From: Colwellia sp. Arc7-635
Lineage (GTDB): Bacteria; Pseudomonadota; Gammaproteobacteria; Enterobacterales; Alteromonadaceae
Direction: 5' to 3'
NCBI RefSeq assembly: GCF_003971255.1
Contig: NZ_CP034660.1
Location: forward strand, 1,550,001 to 1,614,000
Length of the DNA: 64,000 bases
This document shows, piece after piece, positions 17,593 to 26,430 of the stretch. The stretch's first letter is position 1. Each line of letters starts with the position of its first letter. The notes below the pieces were generated by a model. It was not told where the DNA came from. It saw only the letters and a program-made list of their open reading frames with translations, and made no database searches. Made by a program: the position numbers and the translations under genes.

Positions 17593-19014
17593 TTAAGCTA
17601 CTTCAATTGGCTTAAGACTTCCGTCTTTAGCACCAATAGTTTTGAACATGTTATAAGCCATTAATAAAAAGCCAATAACAACCAATACACCGCCAACAAA
17701 GCGGATAAAGTAGAACGGATATGACGCAGTTAAACTTTCAACAAAACTGTAAGTTAACGTACCATCAGTGTTAACAGCTCTCCACATTAACCCTTGCATG
17801 ACACCTGAAATCCACATGGCAACAATGTATAAAACAACACCCGCTGTGTGCATCCAGAAATGAACATTGATCAAGCGAATGCTATACATGCGGCCTTGAT
17901 TAAATAACACTGGAATTAAATGGTACAGAGCACCAATTGATACCATAGCAACCCAACCTAGCGCACCTGAGTGAACGTGACCTACTGTCCAGTCAGTGTA
18001 ATGAGAAAGTGCATTTACTGATTTAATCGCCATCATTGGACCTTCAAACGTAGACATACCGTAGAATGATAATGAAACAATTAAGAATCGAAGAATAGGG
18101 TCATGACGAAGCTTATGCCATGCGCCAGACAGTGTCATTATACCGTTAATCATACCACCCCAAGATGGCAGGAATAATACGATAGACATAACCATACCAA
18201 CAGACTGAGCCCAATCTGGTAGCGCTGTATAATGTAGGTGATGAGGACCAGCCCAAATATACAAAGAAATTAGTGCCCAAAAATGCACAATGGATAAACG
18301 GTAAGAATAAACTGGACGTTCAGCTTGCTTAGGAACGAAGTAGTACATCATACCTAAGAAACCAGCCGTTAGTAGGAAGCCTACGGCATTATGTCCATAC
18401 CACCACTGCATCATTGCATCGATTGCACCAGGGTATATTGAGTAAGACTTCATCATCGACACAGGAATAGCCATGCTGTTACCGATATGAAGAACCGCCA
18501 CAGTGACAATAAAACCACCAAAGAACCAGTTGGCAACATAAATGTGTGAGGTTTTACGCTTGACTAAAGTACCAAAAAATACAATCGCATAACAGATCCA
18601 GACCACAGCGATTAAAATATCAATCGGCCATTCTAACTCTGCATACTCTTTAGTAGATGTGTAACCCATAGGCAATGTTATTGCAGCAAGTACAATAATT
18701 GTTTGCCAACCCCAGAATGTAAATGCGGCTAATTTGCCACCATAAAGGGTCGTTTTACACGTTCGCTGAACAACATAGTATGAAGTTGCAAATAGTGCAC
18801 TGGTACCAAAAGCAAAAATTACCGCATTGGTATGCAGTGGGCGAAGACGAGAATAGGTTAACCAGGGTGTTTCAAAATTTAGTGCAGGCCAAATTAATTG
18901 TGCTGCAATAAGAACACCTACTAGAGTACCAACGATCCCCCAAATAACTGTCATTACGGTGAATTGACGCACCACATTGAAGTTATAGGACGGATGATCA
19001 AGCGTTGTTGTCAT
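17593..19014 (-). CDS. ccoN: cbb3 oxidase catalytic subunit I, CcoN
   Basis: A 473-aa heme-copper oxidase subunit with about 12 membrane helices. The conserved histidines are visible in [13 protein letters not shown] (heme b), [27 protein letters not shown] (CuB and the active-site helix), and [30 protein letters not shown] (heme ligands). CcoN reduces oxygen at low concentration and pumps protons. First gene of ccoNOQP. A perfect FNR box lies 166 bases upstream and a long hairpin lies in the presumed 5' leader. Confidence 0.98.
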   Translation of the reverse strand: MTTTLDHPSYNFNVVRQFTVMTVIWGIVGTLVGVLIAAQLIWPALNFETPWLTYSRLRPLHTNAVIFAFGTSALFATSYYVVQRTCKTTLYGGKLAAFTFWGWQTIIVLAAITLPMGYTSTKEYAELEWPIDILIAVVWICYAIVFFGTLVKRKTSHIYVANWFFGGFIVTVAVLHIGNSMAIPVSMMKSYSIYPGAIDAMMQWWYGHNAVGFLLTAGFLGMMYYFVPKQAERPVYSYRLSIVHFWALISLYIWAGPHHLHYTALPDWAQSVGMVMSIVLFLPSWGGMINGIMTLSGAWHKLRHDPILRFLIVSLSFYGMSTFEGPMMAIKSVNALSHYTDWTVGHVHSGALGWVAMVSIGALYHLIPVLFNQGRMYSIRLINVHFWMHTAGVVLYIVAMWISGVMQGLMWRAVNTDGTLTYSFVESLTASYPFYFIRFVGGVLVVIGFLLMAYNMFKTIGAKDGSLKPIEVA

Positions 19015-19047
19015 TTTTATTGTTCCGTTACTAGGTTATATTTTGTA

Positions 19048-19082
19048 TTTTTCTATAAAAAACAGTCTTTTTTATAGAAAAA
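19048..19082. promoter_or_regulatory. 15-bp perfect hairpin in the ccoN leader
   Basis: TTTTTCTATAAAAAA, 5-nt loop, TTTTTTATAGAAAAA, lying 34-68 bases upstream of the ccoN start. The position between the FNR box and the start codon places it in the transcript if transcription starts near the box. It could be a leader hairpin affecting mRNA stability or an attenuator; the A/T-only arms also allow a weak terminator. Confidence 0.5.
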
Positions 19083-19179
19083 CACTGAGAAGCTATGATA
19101 AATGTCACACTCTGTAGCGAGTTGTTTCAAATTCCATGTGATTTTACCTTTCGCGTATGACATAAATCAACCGCAAAGC

Positions 19180-19193
19180 TTGATTTAAATCAA
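19180..19193. promoter_or_regulatory. perfect FNR box upstream of ccoN
   Basis: TTGATTTAAATCAA matches TTGAT-N4-ATCAA exactly. With the usual centre at -41.5, transcription toward ccoN would start near 19145. A further half-site-like GACATAAATCAA lies at 19159-19170. Confidence 0.85.
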
Positions 19194-19493
19194 CAAAAAA
19201 TAGATGTTGGCGATATCTAGGTAAATATGGTCGTTGTCAAGTTATCAATCTCTGTTTTACCGATAAAAGCTTAGGCTAATTTAAGTAAAACAGCGAGTTA
19301 AGTTTCGGTTAATATTTGCACAATGTTTTTGTAATTAACTTGGCGAGTAAATCGTGTTTTTCTAGGGTGGATACATATGACATTAAAAATGATTGGCAAA
19401 AAATTTGGTCCGGTTTATCACTAACGGCGTGTTATGAGTTTTTTTGTCGAAGCTTGTAATAAAACGGGAAAATACGAATAAGTATTCAACAGA

Positions 19494-20225
19494 CTAATTA
19501 TAAGCAATATTTTTTAGCCCCTCTAAGTCTAATAATTCAATATCTTTCGCATGGATAGATAATAACCCTTTGTTCTGAAACTTAGAGAAGATACGACTGA
19601 GTGTTTCTCTGCGAAAACCAAGGTGATTAGCGATCACGTCTCTTCCTATCGGTAAATGAAGTTTTGTGTCACTTTCTTGGTATAGAGCGTTTCGTTTTAG
19701 CATATTAAGAATAAATGCTGCTAATAAGCTATCTGCCGTGTGTTTAGCAACCACAGAACTAAACTCTTCTCGTAACATTGAATTTTGTTTGCTCAGCAGA
19801 GAGATTAAGCTTAATTGTAGTTCGGGCATAAGTTTTCCGCATTCATTAAGTTCAGTTAAATCAACTTTACACACTGAAGTCGTGCCCACGGCAATGGCAT
19901 TATAATTGTAGTTTTGGGTGTGAATCGCATCTTCACCAATGAGTTCGCCAGGAAAACGAAAACCAATTACTTTCTCTTGATTATTAGGTGAAGTTTCCGT
20001 TAACTTAAAACTCCCTGAGCATACAGCATACATAGCATCTGCGGCTTCCCCCGCTTGAAAAAGTGGAGTGGAAATATTGACAATATTACGTTTTGATAAA
20101 TAACTGTCCATGATTGACACTTCTGTTTTTCCTGCTTTCAACGGCAAGCAAATAGGTTGCATTGAGCAGTTGTTGCAGTCTACGTATTTAATATTGTCTT
20201 GTTTAAATTTGATGCATGTTGTCAT
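19494..20225 (-). CDS. second FNR-family regulator with a cysteine cluster
   Basis: A 243-aa CRP/FNR-family protein, clearly a paralogue of the fnr product. Its N-terminus has C4, C17, C20 and C26 (VDCNNCSMQPICLPL), and another cysteine lies in TTSVCKVDLTEL near the place of the FNR fourth ligand. The helix-turn-helix GRDVIANHLGFRRETLSRIFSKF keeps E-x-x-SR, so it should read TTGAT half-sites too. The cluster spacing C-x2-C-x5-C equals that of FNR, so an oxygen-labile Fe-S cluster is likely; the gene product may differ in oxygen or NO sensitivity. It lies upstream of ccoN on the same strand, with an FNR-like box ahead of its own start. Confidence 0.88.
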   Translation of the reverse strand: MTTCIKFKQDNIKYVDCNNCSMQPICLPLKAGKTEVSIMDSYLSKRNIVNISTPLFQAGEAADAMYAVCSGSFKLTETSPNNQEKVIGFRFPGELIGEDAIHTQNYNYNAIAVGTTSVCKVDLTELNECGKLMPELQLSLISLLSKQNSMLREEFSSVVAKHTADSLLAAFILNMLKRNALYQESDTKLHLPIGRDVIANHLGFRRETLSRIFSKFQNKGLLSIHAKDIELLDLEGLKNIAYN

Positions 20226-20307
20226 TTCGCTGCCTATTCTAAGACGGTTTGAAGTATCAATAGTCGAATGTCATGCAAAATTATAATCAATAGCTATTAA
20301 ACAAGTT

Positions 20308-20321
20308 TTGTTTCAAATCAA
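20308..20321. promoter_or_regulatory. FNR-like box in the divergent region ahead of the FNR paralogue
   Basis: TTGTTTCAAATCAA, one mismatch from the FNR consensus, 83 bases upstream of the regulator start and also upstream of the divergent lipoprotein gene. Fits autoregulation. Confidence 0.55.
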
Positions 20322-20338
20322 CAATAGCGTGCAAAAAA

Positions 20339-20352
20339 GTGATAAATATCAC
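20339..20352. promoter_or_regulatory. palindrome GTGAT-AAAT-ATCAC
   Basis: A perfect 5+5 palindrome with a 4-base centre, 18 bases from the FNR-like box and about 50 bases ahead of the plus-strand lipoprotein start. The half-sites are those of the CRP/FNR superfamily (GTGAT instead of TTGAT), so CRP or a DNR/HcpR-like protein could bind; unproven. Confidence 0.45.
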
Positions 20353-20401
20353 CCTAGGTTGTGTATTATGGCGAGCAAATATCTTTCTGCTGTATTATGT
20401 G

Positions 20402-20983
20402 ATGAATCTCCTAAAACAATTCGTATCTAAGTTATCCCTTGTGATTTTTACCTTATTATTAACTGCTTGTAGTCCTCAAAATGAAAATAACGCATCAGTG
20501 AATGCTGAAAGCGCTCGAACCGCGCAATGCCTTGCATTACAAAGTCAGTGCCAATTCGATTTAATGTCAGGGCAAGTAGAAGTGTTATTTGATGTTGAGA
20601 AAATTATTGCGGAGCAATCTTTTAATATGGTGGTGAATTATCACGGCACAGAAACCTTGATGAGTATTAGCGGCTACCTTGAAGGCGTTGATATGTTTAT
20701 GGGAAAAATCCCCTTATTTATTGAAGAGCGTTTGTCAGGCAGCTTGAAGGATAATTCGAAAAAAAGTTCAGCCGCTAACACACTACTTATTGATGTTGAT
20801 GCAAAATTACAATCAAAAGAAAATGCTTTGGTTATTGATGAGATAAGACAAACTTTTCAAGGTGAGGTATTAGTTGGTAGCTGTTCAGCAGAACAAATGA
20901 CATGGCGTATATGGTTAACTTTCACTACAAATGAAAATAAAACCTATAACAAAACATTCACGGTAGAGAGTTACCGTATGTAA
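20402..20983 (+). CDS. lipoprotein of unknown function
   Basis: The start MNLLKQFVSKLSLVIFTLLLTACSPQNEN gives 193 aa with a classic lipobox LTAC; the longer open frame to 20339 starts inside a regulatory palindrome and is rejected. The mature protein is about 170 residues with four further cysteines (AQCLALQSQCQFDL early; VGSCSAEQMTW late), probably disulfide-linked, and a beta-rich pattern such as NMVVNYHGTETLMSISGYLEGVDMFMGKIPLF. Family not recognised. Divergent from the FNR paralogue, sharing its upstream sites, so it may be expressed with low oxygen; inference. Confidence 0.75.
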   Translation: MNLLKQFVSKLSLVIFTLLLTACSPQNENNASVNAESARTAQCLALQSQCQFDLMSGQVEVLFDVEKIIAEQSFNMVVNYHGTETLMSISGYLEGVDMFMGKIPLFIEERLSGSLKDNSKKSSAANTLLIDVDAKLQSKENALVIDEIRQTFQGEVLVGSCSAEQMTWRIWLTFTTNENKTYNKTFTVESYRM

Positions 20984-21072
20984 ATATTTACGCTAAGCCG
21001 TTGCTTTTAAGGGGCGATAGCCACACAGCAGCTAGTCTCGTAATAGCTTGCCACAAGCTTAAGCATAAATTA

Positions 21073-21693
21073 CTAGCTACTAGCTAACCAAATAGCGACT
21101 AATATCATTAAACTTCCTGATATTTTATTCAGCAGTTGTACATTGTTGCGTTGGGTTAGTACCTTACCAATAGTTTTTCCGCCGGTGGCATATATTGTCA
21201 TACAGATAAATTCTGATATTAATATCACGGTTACTAAAATACTTAGCTGTGGCGCTAAGGGTAGTGCTTGACTGATAAAAGGTGGCAAAAGCGAGATCAT
21301 AAATGCCCAACCTTTTGGATTGGCAATGGCGGTAAAAAAACCTTGTTGAAATAGACTACGCTTTTTAATCACTTGCAACTCTTGGCTTGTCGCTGTCGCT
21401 AGTTTACCTTTTGCTCGCCACATATTAATTCCAACATAAAGCAGATAAAGCGCGCCAAGTAATTTAAATGCTTGAAATAGCTGCGGGAATTTTGTCATTA
21501 TTGTAGCAACACCTAGCACTGATGCGACGGCAACAGTGGCAACGCCTAATAACTCACCATACATCATCCAAAATGTTTTTCTTACCCCAATCGTGATCCC
21601 TAAGCTCATGGCTAATGTCATACACATGCCTGGCGTTAAGCTAACAATAAAGAATGTTGGAATAAATAAACTAAGTAAGGTGATATCAATCAA
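21073..21693 (-). CDS. LysE/RhtB family amino-acid exporter
   Basis: A 206-aa protein with about six membrane helices. The N-terminal block FLVSLTPGMCMTLAMSLGITIGVRKTFWMMYGELLG matches the LysE/RhtB pattern (TPGP..L.....G...G). The middle has LLGALYLLYVGINMWRAK and the family element FFTAIANPKGWAFMISLLPPFI (NPKG). It should export an amino acid or homoserine lactone-like compound; substrate unknown. Monocistronic by layout. Confidence 0.88.
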   Translation of the reverse strand: MIDITLLSLFIPTFFIVSLTPGMCMTLAMSLGITIGVRKTFWMMYGELLGVATVAVASVLGVATIMTKFPQLFQAFKLLGALYLLYVGINMWRAKGKLATATSQELQVIKKRSLFQQGFFTAIANPKGWAFMISLLPPFISQALPLAPQLSILVTVILISEFICMTIYATGGKTIGKVLTQRNNVQLLNKISGSLMILVAIWLASS

Positions 21694-22059
21694 GGGTCAT
21701 AGATCCATTTGGAGAGAATAACGATTTGCGACAATAATAACGCAATTTTACTGATTGTTATAAAGTTAATTTAGGCTGCAAGGTGATTAAAGGTTGAGAT
21801 GAAAATTGAACAGAAAACAGGATTTAACATTGAATGCTGGCTCTTTTGTTAAGGGAAAGCTTGAGCTCAGCTTGGCGCTTATTTTAGGACTGACATTGAG
21901 ATATGAACAGGTACTTAACTAGGTTTTAACTAAGCTTTTGTTAGGCTTTAAGTAAACCTTAAGACTTTCTTAAGGAAAAGCACATAAAGTTAACAGCCAG
22001 AAGCTAGAATAACGAGTATTACTGCATATGTTAAAACCTTTGCATCAACGCGTACACCA
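21694..22059. other. intergenic stretch ahead of the TlpA/ApbE module
   Basis: About 360 bases. It contains a small palindrome CCTTAAG-ACTTT-CTTAAGG near 21957-21975 and no reading frame of note. The promoter of the plus-strand module is expected here but no clear hexamers stand out. Confidence 0.4.
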
Positions 22060-22482
22060 ATGCATTCATCAACAAATTCACTGTCTCAGTCTGAAAACAC
22101 ATTAAAGCAAGCGTTAGCAAAGCATAAAGGGCAAGTGATTTATCTTGATTTTTGGGCTTCTTGGTGTGGACCCTGTCGCAAATCGTTCCCTTGGATGAAT
22201 GCAATATCAAAGAAATATCAAGAGCAAGGTTTTGTCGTGATTAGCGTTAATCTCGATGCGGATAAAGCCCTAGCACAAGACTTTCTCAGCAAAAATACTG
22301 CAAACTTTTCTGTTATCTACGATCCCCAAGGGGATATTGCTCAACGTTTTAGTGTTCAGGGCATGCCAAGCAGTTTAATTATTGATCGGCAAGGTAAAAT
22401 ACAACAAGCACATACCGGTTTCTTTACAAAAAAAATAAAACTTTATGAAGCGCAATTAATGGCGTTATTAGCAATTAAATAG
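22060..22482 (+). CDS. TlpA-like thioredoxin-fold protein
   Basis: A 140-aa thioredoxin-fold protein with the active site WASWCGPCRKSFPWMN around residues 30-45 and the cis-proline in VQGMPSSLIIDRQG. Family members reduce or isomerise disulfides, usually in the periplasm behind a signal peptide. No signal peptide is seen from the ATG at 22060, and the open frame only extends to about 21994 without a start codon or hydrophobic stretch. So either it acts in the cytoplasm, or an upstream frame break removed the signal; the neighbouring frame has ATG TTA AAA at 22028. It begins a plus-strand run with DUF4266, DUF3570 and ApbE, a known conserved neighbourhood. Confidence 0.85.
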   Translation: MHSSTNSLSQSENTLKQALAKHKGQVIYLDFWASWCGPCRKSFPWMNAISKKYQEQGFVVISVNLDADKALAQDFLSKNTANFSVIYDPQGDIAQRFSVQGMPSSLIIDRQGKIQQAHTGFFTKKIKLYEAQLMALLAIK

Positions 22483-22493
22483 GGAGTTAATCG

Positions 22494-22772
22494 ATGAAAA
22501 AAACACATAATAATCATGTCAAAAAAAACTATTTTAGCGAGGTTGTCGGTTCGACAATCGTTAAGTGCTCACTATTATCGGCAACAATACTGCTAGCCAG
22601 TGGCTGTTCATCATTAGGTGTACAACCATGGGAGCGTGACTTGTTGGCGAAAGACGAAATGGCCTTAACTTCTTCACCAATAGATGCCGCATTGGACGAT
22701 CATATCTACTTCAGTAAAGAAGCATCTAGCGGCGGTAAAGGTTTTGGTGGCGGAGGTTGCGGATGCAATTAA
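22494..22772 (+). CDS. DUF4266 small lipoprotein
   Basis: A 92-aa lipoprotein: a long N-terminus, then LLSATILLASGCSS with lipobox ASGC near residue 38, then VQPWERDLLAKDEMAL, the DUF4266 hallmark PWERD-LA--EM. It ends with HIYFSKEASSGGKGFGGGGCGCN, a glycine-rich terminus with a C-G-C pair. The ribosome site is GGAG, seven bases ahead. DUF4266 almost always accompanies DUF3570 and ApbE, and surveys of flavinylated proteins have linked this set to extracytosolic electron transfer. The terminal CGC or a serine/threonine in the middle could carry a cofactor; not shown. Overlaps the next gene by 10 bases. Confidence 0.88.
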   Translation: MKKTHNNHVKKNYFSEVVGSTIVKCSLLSATILLASGCSSLGVQPWERDLLAKDEMALTSSPIDAALDDHIYFSKEASSGGKGFGGGGCGCN

Positions 22773-24103
22773 ATAAGAAAAAGACGCCAATCAATATGAA
22801 GGCGGCATTAACGATTGCTACATCTGCATTATTAGGAACAGTACCTACAGCTGTTAATGCTGCTGATGAGGTCAGCAATAGTGCGAAAGCACAGCAAGAG
22901 TCGACTTGGGATTTTGACACGGCTTTCTTGTATTACAGCGAAAGCGATCGTGTTTCAGCTGCTGAAGCGATTATTGCTGCGACTAAAACCTTTGAAAATG
23001 ATGAGGTGTTAAATCTTAAGCTAACCATTGATGCCTTAACTGGAGCTTCTGCTAATGGCGCAACGGCACAGCCGAATGTACAAACATTTACTCGGCCCTC
23101 AGGCAAAGGCAGTTATCAAACTCAAGCGAATGAAACACCACTAGATGATACTTTTAAAGACACACGTGTACAGTTGAATGCGCAATGGACACAGCCATTA
23201 GCTGAGAATTATACCGGCAGTGCAGGCGTTCATATTTCAAAAGAGTATGACTATTTATCATTAGGTGTTAATGGCAATCTTGCCTATGACTTTAATCAAA
23301 AAAACTCAACGGTTTCGCTAGGCTTAAGTTACTTCCAAGATACTTTTGAACCTGAAGGTGGTATTCCAGTAGCATTTGCTTCTATGCCAACCGCTTTTGG
23401 TGATGATGACGTTGAAAGCAGCAATGCTAAGGCCGATTTTAATACTACCCGACGCATTGATAGTGATGATAAGACCACGGCTGATATTATGATAGGTTTC
23501 ACGCAAGTGATTAATCGCCGTATGTTAACGCAGTTTAATTATTCGTATTCAAAGGTCGATGGTTATTTAAACGACCCATTCAAAATTCTCAGTGTGGTGG
23601 ATAATAAGGGTATTGCGCAAGATTATCGCTATGAAAACCGTCCTGATAGTCGCGTTAAACAAAGCTTATTTGCACAAACTAAATATCACTTTGACGAAAA
23701 TATTATCGACGTTTCTTATCGTTATATGTGGGATGATTGGAAAATTGATTCTCATACCATAGATTCAAGATTGCGCATCCCGCTATCAAGTAATAGCTAT
23801 ATTGAACCTCATCTGCGTTTTTACCAACAAACAGCAGCTGACTTTTACCAGCCTTTTTTAGCACAAGAAAACTCAATACCTGAATTTGCGAGTGCTGACT
23901 ATCGAATTGGTGAAATGAGCGCTTATACTGTTGGAGTAAAATATGGCATGAAAATGAGCGATGGCAATGATCTGTCTTTCCGCTTGGAGTACTATCGACA
24001 AGACCCTAAAGATAGCGGTCATATAGCACCTGGCGCACTTGCTGAAGTTGATTTATACGAAAGTGTTGATGCCGTTCTTTTTCAAGTTAGTTATTCGTTT
24101 TAA
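22763..24103 (+). CDS. DUF3570 outer-membrane beta-barrel protein
   Basis: A 446-aa protein starting at the ATG at 22763 with GGAGG ahead, inside the end of the DUF4266 gene. Signal peptide MKAALTIATSALLGTVPTAVNA. The mature part starts DFDTAFLYYSESDRVSAAEAIIAATKTFENDEVLNLKLTIDALTGASANGA, which is the DUF3570 signature, followed by alternating amphipathic strands and a terminal VSYSF typical of outer-membrane barrels. Likely a 12- to 16-strand barrel. Translational overlap with DUF4266 suggests that the two products act together, maybe with the lipoprotein in or under the barrel; inference. Confidence 0.9.
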   Translation: MQLNKKKTPINMKAALTIATSALLGTVPTAVNAADEVSNSAKAQQESTWDFDTAFLYYSESDRVSAAEAIIAATKTFENDEVLNLKLTIDALTGASANGATAQPNVQTFTRPSGKGSYQTQANETPLDDTFKDTRVQLNAQWTQPLAENYTGSAGVHISKEYDYLSLGVNGNLAYDFNQKNSTVSLGLSYFQDTFEPEGGIPVAFASMPTAFGDDDVESSNAKADFNTTRRIDSDDKTTADIMIGFTQVINRRMLTQFNYSYSKVDGYLNDPFKILSVVDNKGIAQDYRYENRPDSRVKQSLFAQTKYHFDENIIDVSYRYMWDDWKIDSHTIDSRLRIPLSSNSYIEPHLRFYQQTAADFYQPFLAQENSIPEFASADYRIGEMSAYTVGVKYGMKMSDGNDLSFRLEYYRQDPKDSGHIAPGALAEVDLYESVDAVLFQVSYSF

Positions 24104-24231
24104 GGTTTAATACCCGTAATAACTCGCTTATTGCGCAAGGACGCGATAATAAAGAATCATTCAGTAAAGTATTGATATTAAGATGGTTAATATCAATACA
24201 TATTATACCAGTAAAGAACAGAGGAAATTAC

Positions 24232-25134
24232 TTGAATAAAAAGCCAATAAGGAATGTTGAAGTAAGGATAACTGATGATGGCCATGCTATTAGCTTTGAC
24301 GCGATGGCTAGCCCTTGTGAAGTGATTGTGGCCAGTAAAGATTACCAACTTGCACTAACCTTGGGAAAACTTATTGCAGAAGAAGTTTGGCGTATCGAAG
24401 ATAAATATTCTCGTTACGATCCAACAAGTATGTGCTCAGCTATTAATAATAGCGCAGGACATGCAGTCGCGATTGATCAAGAAAGCTATCTTTTACTCAA
24501 CTTTGCCGATACCTGTTATCAGCTCAGCGATGGCGTTTTTGATATAACTTCTGGTGTGTTACGAAAAGTTTGGCAATTTGATGGTAGTGATAATATTCCT
24601 AGTGCCACAGCGGTAGAAAATTGCTTAAGCAATGTTGGTTGGCATAAAGTCATCTTTAATCAACAGCATATAATTTTGCCAGAAAATATGGCTTTAGATT
24701 TTGGTGGTATTGGTAAAGAGTATGCCGTCGATCGCGCAATGCAGATTGCTAATAGTTTTACTGAGTTACCTGTATTGGTTAATTTAGGTGGCGATTTAGC
24801 GGCCAATAAACCAAGAAAACCTAATGTGCCATGGCAAGTCGGTATCGAACATCCTGGCTTTATTCAACGTCAACCTATGGTGGTAAGTTTACTTCAAGGT
24901 GCTTTGGCCACTAGTGGTGATGCTAAGCGCTTTTTATTAAAAGAAGGTGTTCGCTATAGCCACATCTTAAATGCTAAAACGGGATGGCCGGTTGCACAAG
25001 CGCCACGTTCAATTACCGTTGTGGCACCGCAATGTATTCAAGCGGGTATATTAGCGACTTTAGCTTTGATGCAAGGTGAGCAAGCGGAACACTTTTTAAC
25101 CGAGCAAGAAATAAAGTTTTGGGCTATTCGTTAA
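24232..25134 (+). CDS. apbE: FAD:protein FMN transferase, ApbE family
   Basis: About 300 aa from a TTG start with GAGG seven bases ahead; the frame extends 60 bases upstream to another TTG without a ribosome site. ApbE signatures: FDAMASPCEVIV near the start, KYSRYDPTS, DGVFDITSGVL, LDFGGIGKEYAVDRA, LVNLGGDLA and HILNAKTGWPV with the metal-binding histidine region. ApbE attaches FMN to threonine or serine of exported proteins. No lipobox or signal peptide is visible at either start, unlike typical periplasmic ApbE, and a cytoplasmic or otherwise exported form must be considered. It completes the TlpA-DUF4266-DUF3570-ApbE run, 128 bases after DUF3570. Confidence 0.9.
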   Translation: MNKKPIRNVEVRITDDGHAISFDAMASPCEVIVASKDYQLALTLGKLIAEEVWRIEDKYSRYDPTSMCSAINNSAGHAVAIDQESYLLLNFADTCYQLSDGVFDITSGVLRKVWQFDGSDNIPSATAVENCLSNVGWHKVIFNQQHIILPENMALDFGGIGKEYAVDRAMQIANSFTELPVLVNLGGDLAANKPRKPNVPWQVGIEHPGFIQRQPMVVSLLQGALATSGDAKRFLLKEGVRYSHILNAKTGWPVAQAPRSITVVAPQCIQAGILATLALMQGEQAEHFLTEQEIKFWAIR

Positions 25135-25182
25135 CATACGCTCAAGTGTATATCTGTCCCTTATCATATTACTTTTCTTGAG

Positions 25183-25216
25183 CACAAAAAAAACGTGCTG
25201 TTCAGGCACGTTTCAC
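25183..25216 (-). terminator. terminator for the DUF3083 gene, possibly bidirectional
   Basis: AACGTGC and GCACGTT pair around CTGTTCAG; on the minus strand a run of T follows directly. It also stops readthrough from the plus-strand apbE side in part. Confidence 0.8.
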
Positions 25217-25244
25217 AAATTTAACATTCAAACCATCACGCTTT

Positions 25245-25315
25245 ATACCAAATGTAATAAGTTATTGACGATTTAAACCGCCTTAAAAAGATCGATTGAT
25301 TATTTTAATTGGTAT
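25245..25315 (-). repeat. second intergenic repeat family, internally deleted copy (71 bp)
   Basis: Read on the minus strand it matches the left 55 bases of the element at 8404-8613 almost exactly, then jumps to the last 17 bases. The junction falls in TCAATAAC, present at both edges of the missing 135-140 bases. Its end touches the stop codon of the DUF3083 gene at 25315-25317. Confidence 0.85.
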
Positions 25316-26430
25316 TATTCCTGATAAAAACCAATGTGTTGATGAAAACGCACAGTTAGCTCTTCTTTATCATTAATGTATTTTAATTTTTGCGCAATGC
25401 TGTGTAAGGCATGTTCTATTTGTATTAAAAATTTACCAAAGCCATGGCTTGTTTTGTCTTGCTCTGTTGCAACAAAAACAAATTGTACACTGTCGACTAA
25501 TTTATCTGCATTCCATTTGCAGGTGTAGCCGCCACCGGTATTTTTAGGATTAAAGCCAATCATCATTAACTCACCTTTGGCGATAGTATTTTCATCGTCA
25601 CTTCGACGAACGATAGGCACTAAACCATTGGCGATAACGGCACCGTTATTGAGTTGATGCTTTTTAGCAGCACTAACAAAGGCATCAGCGATAAAATTAT
25701 AAAGTGGTCCATAGTTTTCACCTTCACTATGATCAAGTTCTACAAGTTTACGAATACGGCGGTTAATTGGCATATCAACAATGGCATAAGTTAATTCGTC
25801 AGTGTTTTCAGGCAAAGATATTTCATCGGGCGCATAACGGTTAGAAATACTGCGTAACTTATGTACTTGGTTACCTTGAACGCCTTTATCTTTAGCGAAT
25901 AAATCATAAGTTAAATGCTGGTGATCACAAATCCGCATTTCTTGAACGGGCATATCGATCTGCTGAGTAAACTTGGTGATAGCTTTAACTACTTTTTGAT
26001 GAAATATTGCTGAATTGTGTCTAATGTCATCGCCATTTGATAAAAATAGTAAGTGTATTTTGCTGGCTTTTTTACTGGCATCAAAATAAGCATTTTGACT
26101 GAAATGGTATCGAGAGTTGTATAAAAATAGAATCTGCTGCTCAGTTTGAGCGGTTAATTTTTCAGGACTAAAGCGAATACGGGCAAATTTATCGTTAGCA
26201 ATGAATTGTCCACTTTCAATATCGAGTTCATCGTTTATCTTAAAAAACAATTCAGCAAGCTTTTTGTAAAAAGCTAAAAACGGTTGTTTACTGTCAAGAT
26301 CAATAGGGCCTGCAATTTTCTCAATTAATTCATCTGTGATGGCAAATTTGGCCAGTAGATATTGGTTTTCACGAGCTGATGATGGAATGTAAACTTTGTG
26401 CTGAACGCTTCTTTTACGCGATAGTGGCAT
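25315..26430 (-). CDS. DUF3083-like cytoplasmic protein
   Basis: A 371-aa soluble protein without signal peptide or membrane segment. It starts MPLSRKRSVQHKVYIPSSARENQYLLAKFAI, which I associate with DUF3083 proteins of Alteromonadales. Further blocks include KIHLLFLSNGDDIRHNSAIFHQKVV, PINRRIRKLVELDHSEGENYGPLYNFIADAF and HGFGKFLIQIEHALHSIAQ. No enzyme motif is recognised. It is a single gene on the minus strand with its own terminator. Another conserved lineage-specific family is possible. Confidence 0.6.
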   Translation of the reverse strand: MPLSRKRSVQHKVYIPSSARENQYLLAKFAITDELIEKIAGPIDLDSKQPFLAFYKKLAELFFKINDELDIESGQFIANDKFARIRFSPEKLTAQTEQQILFLYNSRYHFSQNAYFDASKKASKIHLLFLSNGDDIRHNSAIFHQKVVKAITKFTQQIDMPVQEMRICDHQHLTYDLFAKDKGVQGNQVHKLRSISNRYAPDEISLPENTDELTYAIVDMPINRRIRKLVELDHSEGENYGPLYNFIADAFVSAAKKHQLNNGAVIANGLVPIVRRSDDENTIAKGELMMIGFNPKNTGGGYTCKWNADKLVDSVQFVFVATEQDKTSHGFGKFLIQIEHALHSIAQKLKYINDKEELTVRFHQHIGFYQE

